Below are positions 7,520 to 16,122 of a DNA stretch of 64,000 nt, one piece after another. This stretch comes from Actinomadura sp. DC4 (GTDB lineage Bacteria; Actinomycetota; Actinomycetes; Streptosporangiales; Streptosporangiaceae). Both the position numbers and the translations under genes were made by a program. Position 1 is the stretch's first letter; each line of letters starts with the position of its first letter. Where the stretch lies: assembly GCF_030406325.1 (NCBI RefSeq), contig NZ_JAUEQY010000001.1, positions 372,001-436,000 on the forward strand, given 5' to 3'. The notes beneath the pieces were generated by a model. That model was not told where the DNA came from. It saw only the letters and a program-made list of their open reading frames with translations, and made no database searches.

Positions 7520-9091
7520 TCACCGGCGTCTCCGGCGGTCCTTGAGCACCTGGCGGATGACGTTGCGCCCGGGCACGCCGGTGACGCCGCCACCGCCGTG
7601 GGTCGCCGAGCCGGCCTGGTAGAGCCCCTCGATCGGGGTGCGCAGGTCCGCGTAGCCCGCCGCCGGCCGCGCGTGGAACATCTGGCCCGGCGTCAGCTCG
7701 CCGTGGAAGATGTTGCCGCCGATGAGGTTGTACTCGTGCTCCATGTCGTAGGGCCCGATCACCTGCCGGTGCAGCACCGAGGAGGTGAAGCCCGGCGCGA
7801 CCGCCTCCATCCGGGCGACCACCCGGTCGGCGTAGGCCTCCAGCTCCGCCGCCGGCTGGGCGTCGTGCCAGGTGTGCGGCACCCACTGGGTGAACATCGA
7901 GACGATGTGGTGGCCCTCCGGCGCGAGCGAGTCGTCGAAGACGCTCGGGATGCACACGTCGGCGAACGGCAGCGCGGCGGCCCGGCCGGCCACCGCGTCC
8001 TGGAACGCGCCCTCGACGTCGTCCAGCGACTCGGCCAGCACGATCGTGCCGCCGTGCACCTCGGGGTCGAACCCGTCGATCCCGCGGAACTCCGGCAGCC
8101 GGTCCACGGCCAGGTTGATCTTGACGGTGCCGCTGCGGGTCTTCCAGCGCTCGATGTCGCGGACGAAGTCCTCCGGCAGGTCGCGCCGGTCCAGCAGCCG
8201 CAGGAACGAGATGGCCGGGTGCGCGGTCGTGATGACCGTACGGGCGGTCAGCTCCTCGCCGGACTCCATCGTGACGCCGGTGACGCGCCCGCCGGAGGTG
8301 CCGATGCGGGCCACCGGCGCGGACGTGCGGATCTCCGCGCCGAACTCCCGCGCCGCCGCGGCCAGGGCCTGGGTCACCCCGCCCATGCCGCCGCGCGGGA
8401 AGCCCCACGCGGTCTCGCCGACGTGGTGGTGCAGCATGACGTACGCGGTGCCGGCCGAGCGCGGGCCCGCCCACGTGCCGATCACCCCGGACACCGAGAG
8501 CACCCCGCGCATCGCGTCGGAGTCGAAGTGGTCCTCCACCAGGTCGGCGATGCTGTCGGTGAGGACGCGGGCGACGTCGACCGCCGAGCGGACGTTCACG
8601 CCGCGCAGCGAACGCAACAGCCGCGCCTGCCCGAGCAGGTCGGCGGGCCGGCGCGAGCCGAGCTTGGGCGGGATCTGCTCCAGCAGCGGGCCGAGGATGC
8701 GGCCGAGCTCGCCCATCGACGCGTCCCAGCGCTCGTACGCCGCGGCGTCCTTGGAGGAGAACCGCTCGATCTCCTCTCGCCGCCGTACGCGGTCCTCCGG
8801 CAGGCGCAGGTGCCCGCCGTCGGCGCGCGGCGCGAAGTAGGGGCCCTGCGGGTAGACGTGGTAGCCGTGGCGGTCGAGCCGCAGGTCGCGTACCAGGGCG
8901 GGCGGCAGCAGGCTGACCACGTACGACAGCGAGGTGACCGTGTAGCCGGGTCCGAACGGATGCTCGCTCACCGCCGCGCCGCCGACCACCTCACGCGCCT
9001 CGCAGACGCACACGCGCAAGCCGGCCTTCGCCAGGTAGGCGGCGGCCACCAGGCCGTTGTGCCCGCCTCCGATCACCACGATGTCGTACAC
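7520..9091 (-). CDS. FAD-dependent oxidoreductase, phytoene-desaturase/PYROXD2-like
   Basis: 523 residues from GTG 9091, chosen because TAGGAGG sits just upstream and the protein then begins directly with the FAD Rossmann strand VYDIVVIGGGHNGLVAAAYLAKAG. It has the second GG motif with an acidic ribose ligand (VCVCEAREVVGGAA). The late FAD-closing motif reads GLYQAGSATHGGGGVTGVPGRN. Length and layout fit the NAD(P)/FAD amine-oxidase/phytoene-dehydrogenase superfamily, closest to PYROXD2-type proteins; no carotenoid genes are nearby. A 9-bp perfect palindrome lies just upstream of its ribosome-binding site. Confidence 0.9.
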   Translation of the reverse strand: MYDIVVIGGGHNGLVAAAYLAKAGLRVCVCEAREVVGGAAVSEHPFGPGYTVTSLSYVVSLLPPALVRDLRLDRHGYHVYPQGPYFAPRADGGHLRLPEDRVRRREEIERFSSKDAAAYERWDASMGELGRILGPLLEQIPPKLGSRRPADLLGQARLLRSLRGVNVRSAVDVARVLTDSIADLVEDHFDSDAMRGVLSVSGVIGTWAGPRSAGTAYVMLHHHVGETAWGFPRGGMGGVTQALAAAAREFGAEIRTSAPVARIGTSGGRVTGVTMESGEELTARTVITTAHPAISFLRLLDRRDLPEDFVRDIERWKTRSGTVKINLAVDRLPEFRGIDGFDPEVHGGTIVLAESLDDVEGAFQDAVAGRAAALPFADVCIPSVFDDSLAPEGHHIVSMFTQWVPHTWHDAQPAAELEAYADRVVARMEAVAPGFTSSVLHRQVIGPYDMEHEYNLIGGNIFHGELTPGQMFHARPAAGYADLRTPIEGLYQAGSATHGGGGVTGVPGRNVIRQVLKDRRRRR

Positions 9092-9101
9092 GGGCGACCT
9101 C

Positions 9102-9123
9102 CTACTGATCCGTCGATCAGTAG
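9102..9123. promoter_or_regulatory. Perfect inverted repeat upstream of the flavoprotein gene
   Basis: CTACTGATC (9102-9110) and GATCAGTAG (9115-9123) are perfect inverted arms around CGTC. The palindrome abuts the ribosome-binding site of the minus-strand flavoprotein gene (start 9091), so a bound dimer would block its transcription or early elongation. The BetI-like TetR at the other end of that gene is the nearest candidate binder. Confidence 0.7.
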
Positions 9124-9190
9124 TGATCGTCCCTCGCGAGGCCGGGGGTGGCAAGAGATCACTCGTGGCCGCCATCTGTACTGACGGACC

Positions 9191-9230
9191 GCCAATAAGC
9201 ATTGGCGTGTTGCCAATATGTGGCTATTGT
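9191..9230 (+). promoter_or_regulatory. Promoter and GCCAAT palindrome of the mce operon
   Basis: GCCAAT (9191-9196) and ATTGGC (9201-9206) are perfect inverted arms; a further GCCAAT lies at 9212-9217. A plausible promoter is -35 TTGGCG (9202-9207), 17-bp spacer, -10 TATTGT (9225-9230). The predicted transcription start would fall at about 9237, on the first possible start codon. The overlap of palindrome and -35 suggests repression. Confidence 0.55.
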
Positions 9231-9235
9231 AACAA

Positions 9236-10048
9236 ATGTCCATAGCTCGGGAGGTGGAGCCGGTGACCGCTGTGCAGATGCCCGTCCGCGTGCGCGGACT
9301 GCTCACCGAGGTCGGTGACCTGTTCGTGGTTGCGCTGGAGGGCCTGCGGCGAAGCTGGGCGGTCCGCTCCTGGTTCTGGGAGTACGTCGAGCAGTGCTGG
9401 TTCCTCGCGAAGGTGACGAGCCTGCCGGTCATCCTGGTCGCGCTCCCGCTCGGCGCGACCGTGGCGCTGCAGGTCGGGCAGCTCGCCGGCCAGCTCGGCG
9501 CCCAGTCGGCGACCGGGGGAGCGGTTGTCGTGGGCCTCGTACGGGAGATCGCGCCGATCGCGGCGGCGCTGATCATCGCCGGCGCCGGCGGCTCGGCGAT
9601 GGCCGCGGACATGGGCGCCCGGCACATCCGGGACGAGCTGTCGGCCCTCGAGGTGATGGGCGTCAACCCCATCCACCGGCTCGTCACCCCGCGGCTCTGG
9701 GCGGCCGGCACGATCGGGACGCTGCTGGCCTCGCTGGTCATCCTCTCGGGAGCCGGCGGCGGGTTCGTGTTCAACGTCCTGCTGCAGGACGTCACCCCGG
9801 GGGCCTACTTCGACGGGGCGCTGTCGCTGCTGCAGACCTCCGACCTGCTGGTGACGCTGTTCAAGGCGTTCCTGTTCGGACTGATCGCCGCCAACGTGGC
9901 GTGCTACATGGGGATGACCTGCGCGGTCAGCCCGGTCGGCGTGGGCCGGGCCGTCAACCGGGCGATCGTGGTGACCTTCATGCTCGTCTTCACCCTCAAC
10001 TACGTCATCACGACGATCTACTTCGTCGCGTACCCCCCGAGAGCCTGA
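9236..10048 (+). CDS. YrbE/MlaE-type permease A of the mce operon
   Basis: Up to 270 residues. It is an MlaE-family permease: hydrophobic core helices (TSLPVILVALPLGATVALQ, IAPIAAALIIAGAGGSAMAADMG) with the conserved cytoplasmic EVMGVNPIHRLVTPRLWA loop. Together with the second YrbE protein it forms the membrane channel that the Mce complex uses to import lipids or sterols, powered by an MceG ATPase that is not in this window. The start is either ATG 9236 (no ribosome-binding site; leaderless) or GTG 9263, which follows GGGAGG by 8 bases and is equally likely. The stop overlaps the start of the next gene by one base. Confidence 0.95.
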   Translation: MSIAREVEPVTAVQMPVRVRGLLTEVGDLFVVALEGLRRSWAVRSWFWEYVEQCWFLAKVTSLPVILVALPLGATVALQVGQLAGQLGAQSATGGAVVVGLVREIAPIAAALIIAGAGGSAMAADMGARHIRDELSALEVMGVNPIHRLVTPRLWAAGTIGTLLASLVILSGAGGGFVFNVLLQDVTPGAYFDGALSLLQTSDLLVTLFKAFLFGLIAANVACYMGMTCAVSPVGVGRAVNRAIVVTFMLVFTLNYVITTIYFVAYPPRA

Positions 10049-10914
10049 TGGCGACGCTCCCGGAGGCGCGCCGCCTCGCCACGCGTACGACCCTCGTGCT
10101 CGACCGGGTCCTCCCGCCGATGGGCGGCCTGGCGGACTGGCCGGTCTTCATCGGGAAGGTGCTGTTCTACAGCTTCCGCGACGTCATCCTGCGGCTGAAG
10201 TACGGCAAGACGGTGGTCCGCCACGTCAGCGACATCGTCGTCGGGGTCGGCGCCACGGTCGTCGGCGGCGGCATGATCTTCGTGGTCTTCGCGATGGCGT
10301 TCTTCGTGGGCACCGAGGTCGGCCTGCAGGGCTACACCGGGCTCCAGTCGATCGGCGCGCAGTCCTTCATGGGCGTGGTCGGCAGCTTCGCCAACGTCCG
10401 TGAGATCACCCCGGTCATCGCGGCCACCGCCCTGGCCGCCCAGTGCGGCTCGGCGTTCACCGCCGAGCTGGGCGCGATGCGCATCTCCGACGAGATCGAC
10501 GCGCTGGAGGTGATGGGCATCAGCGCCTTCACCTACCTCATCTGCACGCGCGTCGTCGCGGCGCTCATCGCGCTCATCCCGCTGTACCTCATCGCGCTGT
10601 TCGCCAGCTTCTTCGCCACCCGGTGGATCAGCACGAGCTTCTTCGACCTCGCGCCGGGCGTCTACGACTACTACTTCCGGCTGTACCTCCCGACCATCGA
10701 CCTGGTCTACAGCTGCGTGAAGGTGGCGATCTTCTCCTTCGCCGTCATCGTCATCCACTGCTACTACGGCTACTTCGCGACCGGCGGCCCGGCCGGGGTC
10801 GGGCGCGCCGCGGGCCGCGCCATCCGGCTCTCGATCGTCGTGATCGTCTCGCTGAACCTCCTGCTCTCCTACGTCTTCTGGGGCAGCGGCGGCACGGTGA
10901 GGCTGAGCGGATGA
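10048..10914 (+). CDS. YrbE/MlaE-type permease B of the mce operon
   Basis: 288 residues from ATG 10048. It is the second MlaE-family permease, with the typical N-terminal amphipathic region (FIGKVLFYSFRDVILRLKYG). The family segments GSFANVREITPVIAATALAA and DEIDALEVMGISAFTYLICT follow, then several C-terminal helices. Mce operons carry two different YrbE subunits as a heterodimer. TGATG overlap upstream and ATGA overlap downstream show tight translational coupling from the first permease to MceA. Confidence 0.95.
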   Translation: MATLPEARRLATRTTLVLDRVLPPMGGLADWPVFIGKVLFYSFRDVILRLKYGKTVVRHVSDIVVGVGATVVGGGMIFVVFAMAFFVGTEVGLQGYTGLQSIGAQSFMGVVGSFANVREITPVIAATALAAQCGSAFTAELGAMRISDEIDALEVMGISAFTYLICTRVVAALIALIPLYLIALFASFFATRWISTSFFDLAPGVYDYYFRLYLPTIDLVYSCVKVAIFSFAVIVIHCYYGYFATGGPAGVGRAAGRAIRLSIVVIVSLNLLLSYVFWGSGGTVRLSG

Positions 10915-11924
10915 ACCTCGAGATGTCGTGGCGGCGACGGCTGCTGGTGACGGCGGCGAGCGTGCTGCTCCTCGCGGCCGGCCTGTACGTCCTGGTCGCG
11001 AAGCCGTTCCGTACGGAGGGCCTGCGCGTGACCGGGTCGTTCGGCCGCGCCGGGCAGGGGCTGGACTCCTCCTCGCCGGTGAAGATCCGCGGTGTCACGG
11101 TCGGCACGGTGTCCTCGATCCGGCTGGACGACGACGGGCGGGTCACCGTCGCGCTGCGGCTGCGGCCGGGCGTACGGGTGCCCGGCTCGGCCACCGCCGC
11201 CATCGAACCGGCCTCGGCGTTCGGGCCCAAGTTCGTCGACCTCGTCCCCGGCGCCGGCGAGGCGCACGGCCCGTACCTCGCGGACGGCGGCCGCATCGCC
11301 CGTACGTCGGACCCGAAGGACCTGGCCGACCTGCTCGGCAGCGCGGACGCGACGGTCCGGGCGATCGACCCGGCCGACGTGTCCACGATCGTGCACACCC
11401 TGGCCGTCGGCCTGGACGGCCAGGGCACGCGCCTGCGCTCGACCATCGACCACACCGACGAGATCCTGCGGGTCGCGTACCGCAGGAGGAGCGAGGCCCG
11501 GGAGTTCCTCGGGGACGGTGCGGACCTGTCCGAGACGCTCGCCCGCTCGGCCGGCGACATCGTCGCGGTGAGCGGCGACACCAACGCGGTCATCGCCTCC
11601 CTCGCCGACGGCAGGGAGGGGCGGCTCGGCGACTTCGCCGACCAGATCGCGCAGGTGTCCGCGCTGCTGTCGCATGGTTTCGACAAGCGCGGCGACCAGC
11701 TCGGCGAGGCCTTCCGCACCGGTGAGCGGGCCACCTCCGTGATCTACTCCCAGCTCGGCCTGTACGGCGACGCCGTACGGTCGGCGAACCGGCTCCTGCC
11801 CGTCTACGGGGCGCTGACCAAGGTGCCCGGGCCGGGCGGGAAGCACTACGTCGCCGCGCAGGTCTTCCTGCCCAGCAACCCGTGCGAGCTGCTCATCGGG
11901 TTGTGCCCCGGCGGGGGAGGCTGA
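10911..11924 (+). CDS. mceA: Mce family protein A
   Basis: 337 residues. One N-terminal signal anchor (LLVTAASVLLLAAGLYVLVA) is followed by an MCE/MlaD domain (about 38-125) with the core VKIRGVTVGTVSSIRL. A long helical tail (about 130-300) contributes to the hexameric needle that channels lipid across the envelope. Four-base overlap with the upstream permease and a one-base gap to MceB show operon membership. Assignment as the A subunit rests on its position directly after the two YrbE genes. Confidence 0.93.
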   Translation: MNLEMSWRRRLLVTAASVLLLAAGLYVLVAKPFRTEGLRVTGSFGRAGQGLDSSSPVKIRGVTVGTVSSIRLDDDGRVTVALRLRPGVRVPGSATAAIEPASAFGPKFVDLVPGAGEAHGPYLADGGRIARTSDPKDLADLLGSADATVRAIDPADVSTIVHTLAVGLDGQGTRLRSTIDHTDEILRVAYRRRSEAREFLGDGADLSETLARSAGDIVAVSGDTNAVIASLADGREGRLGDFADQIAQVSALLSHGFDKRGDQLGEAFRTGERATSVIYSQLGLYGDAVRSANRLLPVYGALTKVPGPGGKHYVAAQVFLPSNPCELLIGLCPGGGG

Positions 11925-11925
11925 C

Positions 11926-12990
11926 ATGGCGCGGTGGTCCGAGCGCACCCGCGCCCGGCAGGGCCTGCTCGTACGGCTGGGGCTGTTCCTGCTGGTGACG
12001 GTCACGCTCACCCTCTTCATCGCGGCGCAGATCGCCCGGGTCGGGCTCGGCGGCGGGTACGGGCTGACCGCGACGTTCGACGACGTCAGCGGCCTGCGGG
12101 CCGGCGACCAGGTCAAGATCGCCGGTGCGCCGGTGGGACGCGTCGACTCGGTCACGGTCGTCGACGGCCGCGCGCGGGTCGCGTTCACGGTCGACGACGG
12201 CGTCCACGTGCCCGCCGACAGCGAGGCCGCGATCCGCTGGCGCGACGCGATGGGCCGCCGGGTCATCTACCTCGTCCCCGGCTCCAGCCCGCGCAGGATG
12301 CGGCCCGGCACCCACATCAGCCGTACGCGGTCGGTGGTCGACGCGGGCGAGCTCCTGGACCGGCTCGCGCCCCTGACCCGCAGCCTCGACCCCGGCCAGG
12401 TCAACGCGCTGCTCGTCTCGCTCGCGCAGGCGATGGACGGCAACGGGGACGACATCACCCGCCTCATCACGAACGTCGACACGCTGACCTCGACCATCGC
12501 CGCGCGCCGGCAGACCCTGTCGCAGATGCTGGCCGACTACGCCACCGTCACCCGCGTGGTGGCCAGGCGCGACAAGCAGATCGGCCAGGCCATCGACGAC
12601 CTGGTGGCGCTCGGGGACGGCTTCACCCGGAACCAGGCGCTCGTCGACGACGCCCTCGTGCAGCTGTCCGGGATGACGCACACGGCCAACGACGTGCTGG
12701 GCAGGAACGCCGGTCAGCTCAGCACCCTCGTCGCCCGGCTGTCGGTGCTGACCGGAGGCGTACGCCGCAACACCTCGACGGTCGCGCAGGTGCTCGCGAA
12801 CGGCACGCCGAAGCTCCAGCACATCTTCGCCGCGGTCGACAACGGGCGGTTCGCCGACGCGGCGGTGCCCTGCGCCGCGCTGTCCGGGCCGCCCTGCCCG
12901 TACCAGACGCGCCTGCCGGGGTCGCAGGAGGGCGAGGGCCCGATCGACTCGCCGAAGGCCCTGCGGCACCTGCTCATCGGGGTGAAGTGA
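11926..12990 (+). CDS. mceB: Mce family protein B
   Basis: 354 residues. The anchor helix LGLFLLVTVTLTLFIAAQIA precedes an MCE domain with VSGLRAGDQVKIAGAPVGRVDSV (about 45-67), then a long helical region ending in a Cys-containing tail (PCAALSGPPCPYQT). This tail pattern is normal for the B/C-type Mce subunits, where two cysteines may form a disulfide outside the cytoplasm. It begins one base after MceA stops and shares one base with MceC. Confidence 0.93.
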   Translation: MARWSERTRARQGLLVRLGLFLLVTVTLTLFIAAQIARVGLGGGYGLTATFDDVSGLRAGDQVKIAGAPVGRVDSVTVVDGRARVAFTVDDGVHVPADSEAAIRWRDAMGRRVIYLVPGSSPRRMRPGTHISRTRSVVDAGELLDRLAPLTRSLDPGQVNALLVSLAQAMDGNGDDITRLITNVDTLTSTIAARRQTLSQMLADYATVTRVVARRDKQIGQAIDDLVALGDGFTRNQALVDDALVQLSGMTHTANDVLGRNAGQLSTLVARLSVLTGGVRRNTSTVAQVLANGTPKLQHIFAAVDNGRFADAAVPCAALSGPPCPYQTRLPGSQEGEGPIDSPKALRHLLIGVK

Positions 12991-14006
12991 TGGCGCTCAA
13001 GTCCTTCCGCGACCGCAACCCGATCGCCGTCGGCGTCGTCTCGGTCACCGTCCTCGCGCTGGCCGTGGTGACCGTCTTCCTCACCGGCACCCTCGGCCTC
13101 CTGAAGGACCGGTACGCCATGTCCGGGGTCTTCGCCGACACCGGCTCGATCCGCACGGGCGACGAGGTACGGGTCGCGGGCGTCCCGGTCGGCGAGGTCA
13201 CCGCGGTCGAGCCCGAGTTCGGCCGCGGCGACGTGATCATCACGTGGAAGGTCGACAGCAAGGTGCGGCTCGGCGCGGGGACGCGTGCCGAGATCGAGAC
13301 GGCCAACATCCTCGGCGGCCGGTACGTGCGGCTGTCCGGGCCGGTCTCCAGCCCGTACATGCGGGACCTGCCGGCCTCCCGGCGGCGCATCCCGCTGAGC
13401 CGTACCAAGACCCCGGTCTCGGTCAACGAGGTGCTGAAGGACTCGACCGAGGCGGTCTCCAAGCTCGACACCGCCTCCCTGAACAAGGTGCTCGACCAGC
13501 TCAGCGGCCTGACGGTGAAGAACCGCGGGCGGCTGGGCCGCTCGCTCCAGAACCTCACCGCGCTCGCCCAGACCGTCGACGACAACGACCCGCAGATCCA
13601 CGAGCTCCTCGACAACGGCGACAAGATCCTCACCCTGGCCTCGTCCAAGGACCGCCAGCTGTCCCGGCTGCTCGCCCAGGCCCGGTCGCTGCTGGCCGAG
13701 CTGAGGCGCCGCCGCACCGAGCTGACGACGATCCTCGGCAGCGGGAGCGCGGCCGTGCGGAGCATCGGCACGCTGATCGATGAGCACCAGTCCCAGCTCA
13801 CCGCGATCATGGCGGACCTGCGGACCACGCTGACGACGCTGCGCCCGCGGCTCGACTCGCTCGACAGCGTCCTGGCCTGGGCCGGGCCGACGCTCACCGG
13901 CCTGTCGGGCATCGGCGGTTACGGGCCGTGGCTCGAGATCGTCTTCACCGGCCTCGGCCCCCTGTCCCCGCAGGACCTGGCGGCCCTCGTGAAAGGACGC
14001 CCATGA
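12990..14006 (+). CDS. mceC: Mce family protein C
   Basis: 338 residues from ATG 12990, overlapping the MceB stop by one base. N-terminal helix (AVGVVSVTVLALAVVTVFLTG), then an MCE domain with TGSIRTGDEVRVAGVPVGEVTAV (about 48-70) and ILGGRYVRLSG. The remaining 200 residues are mostly alpha-helical with heptad-like leucines (SLQNLTALAQTVDDNDPQIHELLDNGDKIL). It is a subunit of the heterohexameric Mce tunnel. It overlaps MceD by four bases. Confidence 0.93.
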   Translation: MALKSFRDRNPIAVGVVSVTVLALAVVTVFLTGTLGLLKDRYAMSGVFADTGSIRTGDEVRVAGVPVGEVTAVEPEFGRGDVIITWKVDSKVRLGAGTRAEIETANILGGRYVRLSGPVSSPYMRDLPASRRRIPLSRTKTPVSVNEVLKDSTEAVSKLDTASLNKVLDQLSGLTVKNRGRLGRSLQNLTALAQTVDDNDPQIHELLDNGDKILTLASSKDRQLSRLLAQARSLLAELRRRRTELTTILGSGSAAVRSIGTLIDEHQSQLTAIMADLRTTLTTLRPRLDSLDSVLAWAGPTLTGLSGIGGYGPWLEIVFTGLGPLSPQDLAALVKGRP

Positions 14007-15058
14007 GCCACCGTCCCGGCCGGCCGGCGAGGCGGGCCGCCGTCGCCGTGACCGTACTGGCCCTGGCCGCCTCGACCGGCGGGTGTTCGGTCGTCGGCGG
14101 CTCACCGGGCACCTACCGGATGACCGCGTACTTCGCGCGGACACCCTCGCTGTACGAGAAGTCGAAGGTGACCGTGATGGGGGCCAATGCCGGGACCATC
14201 ACCTCGATCCGTACGGTCGGCTCGCGGGTGCGCGTCGACCTCGCGGTGAACCGCGACGTCCCGGTGCCGGCCGACGCGCACGCGGCGATCGCCGCCGTCG
14301 ACACGCTGGGCGAGCGCACCGTCGTGCTGTACCCGCCGTGGCGCCCCGGCATGGCCAGAGCCGCCCCCGGCGCGGTCATCCCGCAGAACCGTACCGAGCT
14401 GCCCGCGGAGATCGACCAGGCGCTCGCGGCGTTCACGAAGCTGGACGAGGCGATCGACCCCGCCCGCCTGCACCAGCTCATCAAGTCCGGCGCCGACTCC
14501 CTGGACGGGCGGGGCGACGACATCAACCAGGCGCTGCGCTCCACGGCGAGCCTCACCGGCGACCTCGCCGGCCAGGACCAGCGCATCGTCCGGGTGGCCA
14601 AGGGGCTGCGCGACCTCGCGGCCGGGCTGAACCGCAAGGACCGCGACCTCGGCGGAACCATCGACGACGTCGCCGCCGCGACCGGCACGCTCGCCGGCGA
14701 GCGCACCGAGCTGAAGAACTTCATCGCCGGCATGGTGGCGATGATCCGCAAGAGCGGGGCCCTCCTCGTCTCCTACCAGGAGACGCTGCCGGGCGCCGTC
14801 GCCGGCCTGTCCAACATCGTGCTGTCCCTCAAGGCCGGCAGCGGCTCGGTGAACCAGGTCATCGGCGCGCTGTCGCGCTTCACCGACGTCGCGGTGCAGG
14901 CCTGGGACCGCAAGAACCATGTGGCCGTCATCCGCCTGGTGCTCGACGCGACCGTACGGGTCTGGCTGCAGCCGCTGTTCACCGCGCTCGGCTGGGGACG
15001 CGTCCCGTGCCTGTCCGGCGATCCGAACATCGCCAACTGCCCGAAGGGCGCGAAGTGA
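14003..15058 (+). CDS. mceD: Mce family protein D, possible lipoprotein
   Basis: 351 residues. The N-terminus has a basic stretch, a hydrophobic core (AAVAVTVLALAAS) and a cysteine in STGGCSVVGG that could be a lipidated residue, although the lipobox is not ideal. An MCE domain follows (MTAYFARTPSLYEKSKVTVM, then NAGTITSIRTVG), then a helical tail. In most mce loci the E subunit is the lipoprotein; here both D and E start with a signal plus Cys. Four-base overlaps on both sides place it inside the operon. Confidence 0.9.
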   Translation: MSHRPGRPARRAAVAVTVLALAASTGGCSVVGGSPGTYRMTAYFARTPSLYEKSKVTVMGANAGTITSIRTVGSRVRVDLAVNRDVPVPADAHAAIAAVDTLGERTVVLYPPWRPGMARAAPGAVIPQNRTELPAEIDQALAAFTKLDEAIDPARLHQLIKSGADSLDGRGDDINQALRSTASLTGDLAGQDQRIVRVAKGLRDLAAGLNRKDRDLGGTIDDVAAATGTLAGERTELKNFIAGMVAMIRKSGALLVSYQETLPGAVAGLSNIVLSLKAGSGSVNQVIGALSRFTDVAVQAWDRKNHVAVIRLVLDATVRVWLQPLFTALGWGRVPCLSGDPNIANCPKGAK

Positions 15059-16122
15059 CGCGCCGGCCGGCCGCCGGCGTGCTCGCGGTCGTCATCGTCG
15101 CCGTCATCTTCGCCAACATGGCCGCCTGCTCGATCCAGACCGCGGGCGCGCCCAAGGGCCACATCGCCCTGTCGGCCACCTTCGACGACGTGCAGAGCCT
15201 CGTCGTCGGGCACAGCGTCCAGGTCTCGGACGTGCGGATCGGCACGGTCACCAAGATCAGGCTGTCCGGCTACCGCGCCCGCGTGACGATGTCGCTGCAG
15301 GACGGCCGGCACATCCCGGTCGGCACCACGGCGGTGATCGCCAAGACGTCGCTGCTCGGTGAGAACTACGTCCGGCTCGACCTGCCGCCCGGCCACGCGC
15401 TGAACTCCCGCCCGTACCTCCCGGCCGGCGCGACCATCACCAAGACGAGCGTCGCACCCGACCTGGAGCAGATCACCGAGAAGGTCGGGCCGCTGCTCGC
15501 CGCGCTGGCGGGCCAGGACGTGGCCACGGTCATCGACGAGACGGCCGCCGCCCTCGGCGGAAAGGGCGAGCGGCTGAACTCCCTGATCAAGCGGGCGAGC
15601 GCGGTCAGCGGGGACTACGCCGCGGCGAGCGCGGACCTGGCCCGCACCATCGACGCGCTCGGCCGGCTGGGCCGCACCCTGGCGTCCGGCAGTGAGCGGC
15701 TCGACCGCCTGCCGGGCAACGTGGTGCTCGCCACCTCGCGGCTCAAGGCGGACCGGGCTCAGCTCAAGCGGGGCATCCAGCGGCTGACCTCGCTCGCCCG
15801 GTCGTTCAACGTGCGGATCCAGGAACGCCACGCCGCACGCCTCACCGCGCTGCTGCGGCGGGCGAACGCCATCCTGGCCTCGGCCGTACGCGGGCGCGAG
15901 GAGCTCAAGCAACTGGCCGAGACCGTGCTGAACTTCCTGAACGGCCCGTCGGTCTCCTACGGCGGCCAGGCGCTGATCTACATGTGGCTCAAGGGGTTCC
16001 TGCCGTCGTCCGGCACGCCCGCGACCCTGCCGAAGGCGGCGAAGCCCGCGCCCGCGCCGAAGACCACGCCCGTCCCGGGCGGCATCCTCCCCGACCTGGA
16101 CACGATCGCGGGACCGCGATGA
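15055..16122 (+). CDS. mceE: Mce family protein E, predicted lipoprotein (LprK-like)
   Basis: 355 residues from GTG 15055. It has a short signal peptide ending VIFANMAACSIQTAG, with the Cys as probable lipidation site, which is the hallmark of the E subunit. The MCE domain includes FDDVQSLVVGHSVQVSDVRIGTV, followed by a helical domain and an Ala/Pro-rich C-terminus (AKPAPAPKTTPVPGG). It overlaps its neighbours by four bases on each side. Confidence 0.92.
   Translation: MTRRPAAGVLAVVIVAVIFANMAACSIQTAGAPKGHIALSATFDDVQSLVVGHSVQVSDVRIGTVTKIRLSGYRARVTMSLQDGRHIPVGTTAVIAKTSLLGENYVRLDLPPGHALNSRPYLPAGATITKTSVAPDLEQITEKVGPLLAALAGQDVATVIDETAAALGGKGERLNSLIKRASAVSGDYAAASADLARTIDALGRLGRTLASGSERLDRLPGNVVLATSRLKADRAQLKRGIQRLTSLARSFNVRIQERHAARLTALLRRANAILASAVRGREELKQLAETVLNFLNGPSVSYGGQALIYMWLKGFLPSSGTPATLPKAAKPAPAPKTTPVPGGILPDLDTIAGPR

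Noticed and set aside
6356-9184. Very long plus-strand open frame opposite the Rieske and flavoprotein genes
   Set aside because: High-GC antisense frame; composition is Arg/Ala/Gly-rich without domains, while the opposite strand encodes recognised enzymes.
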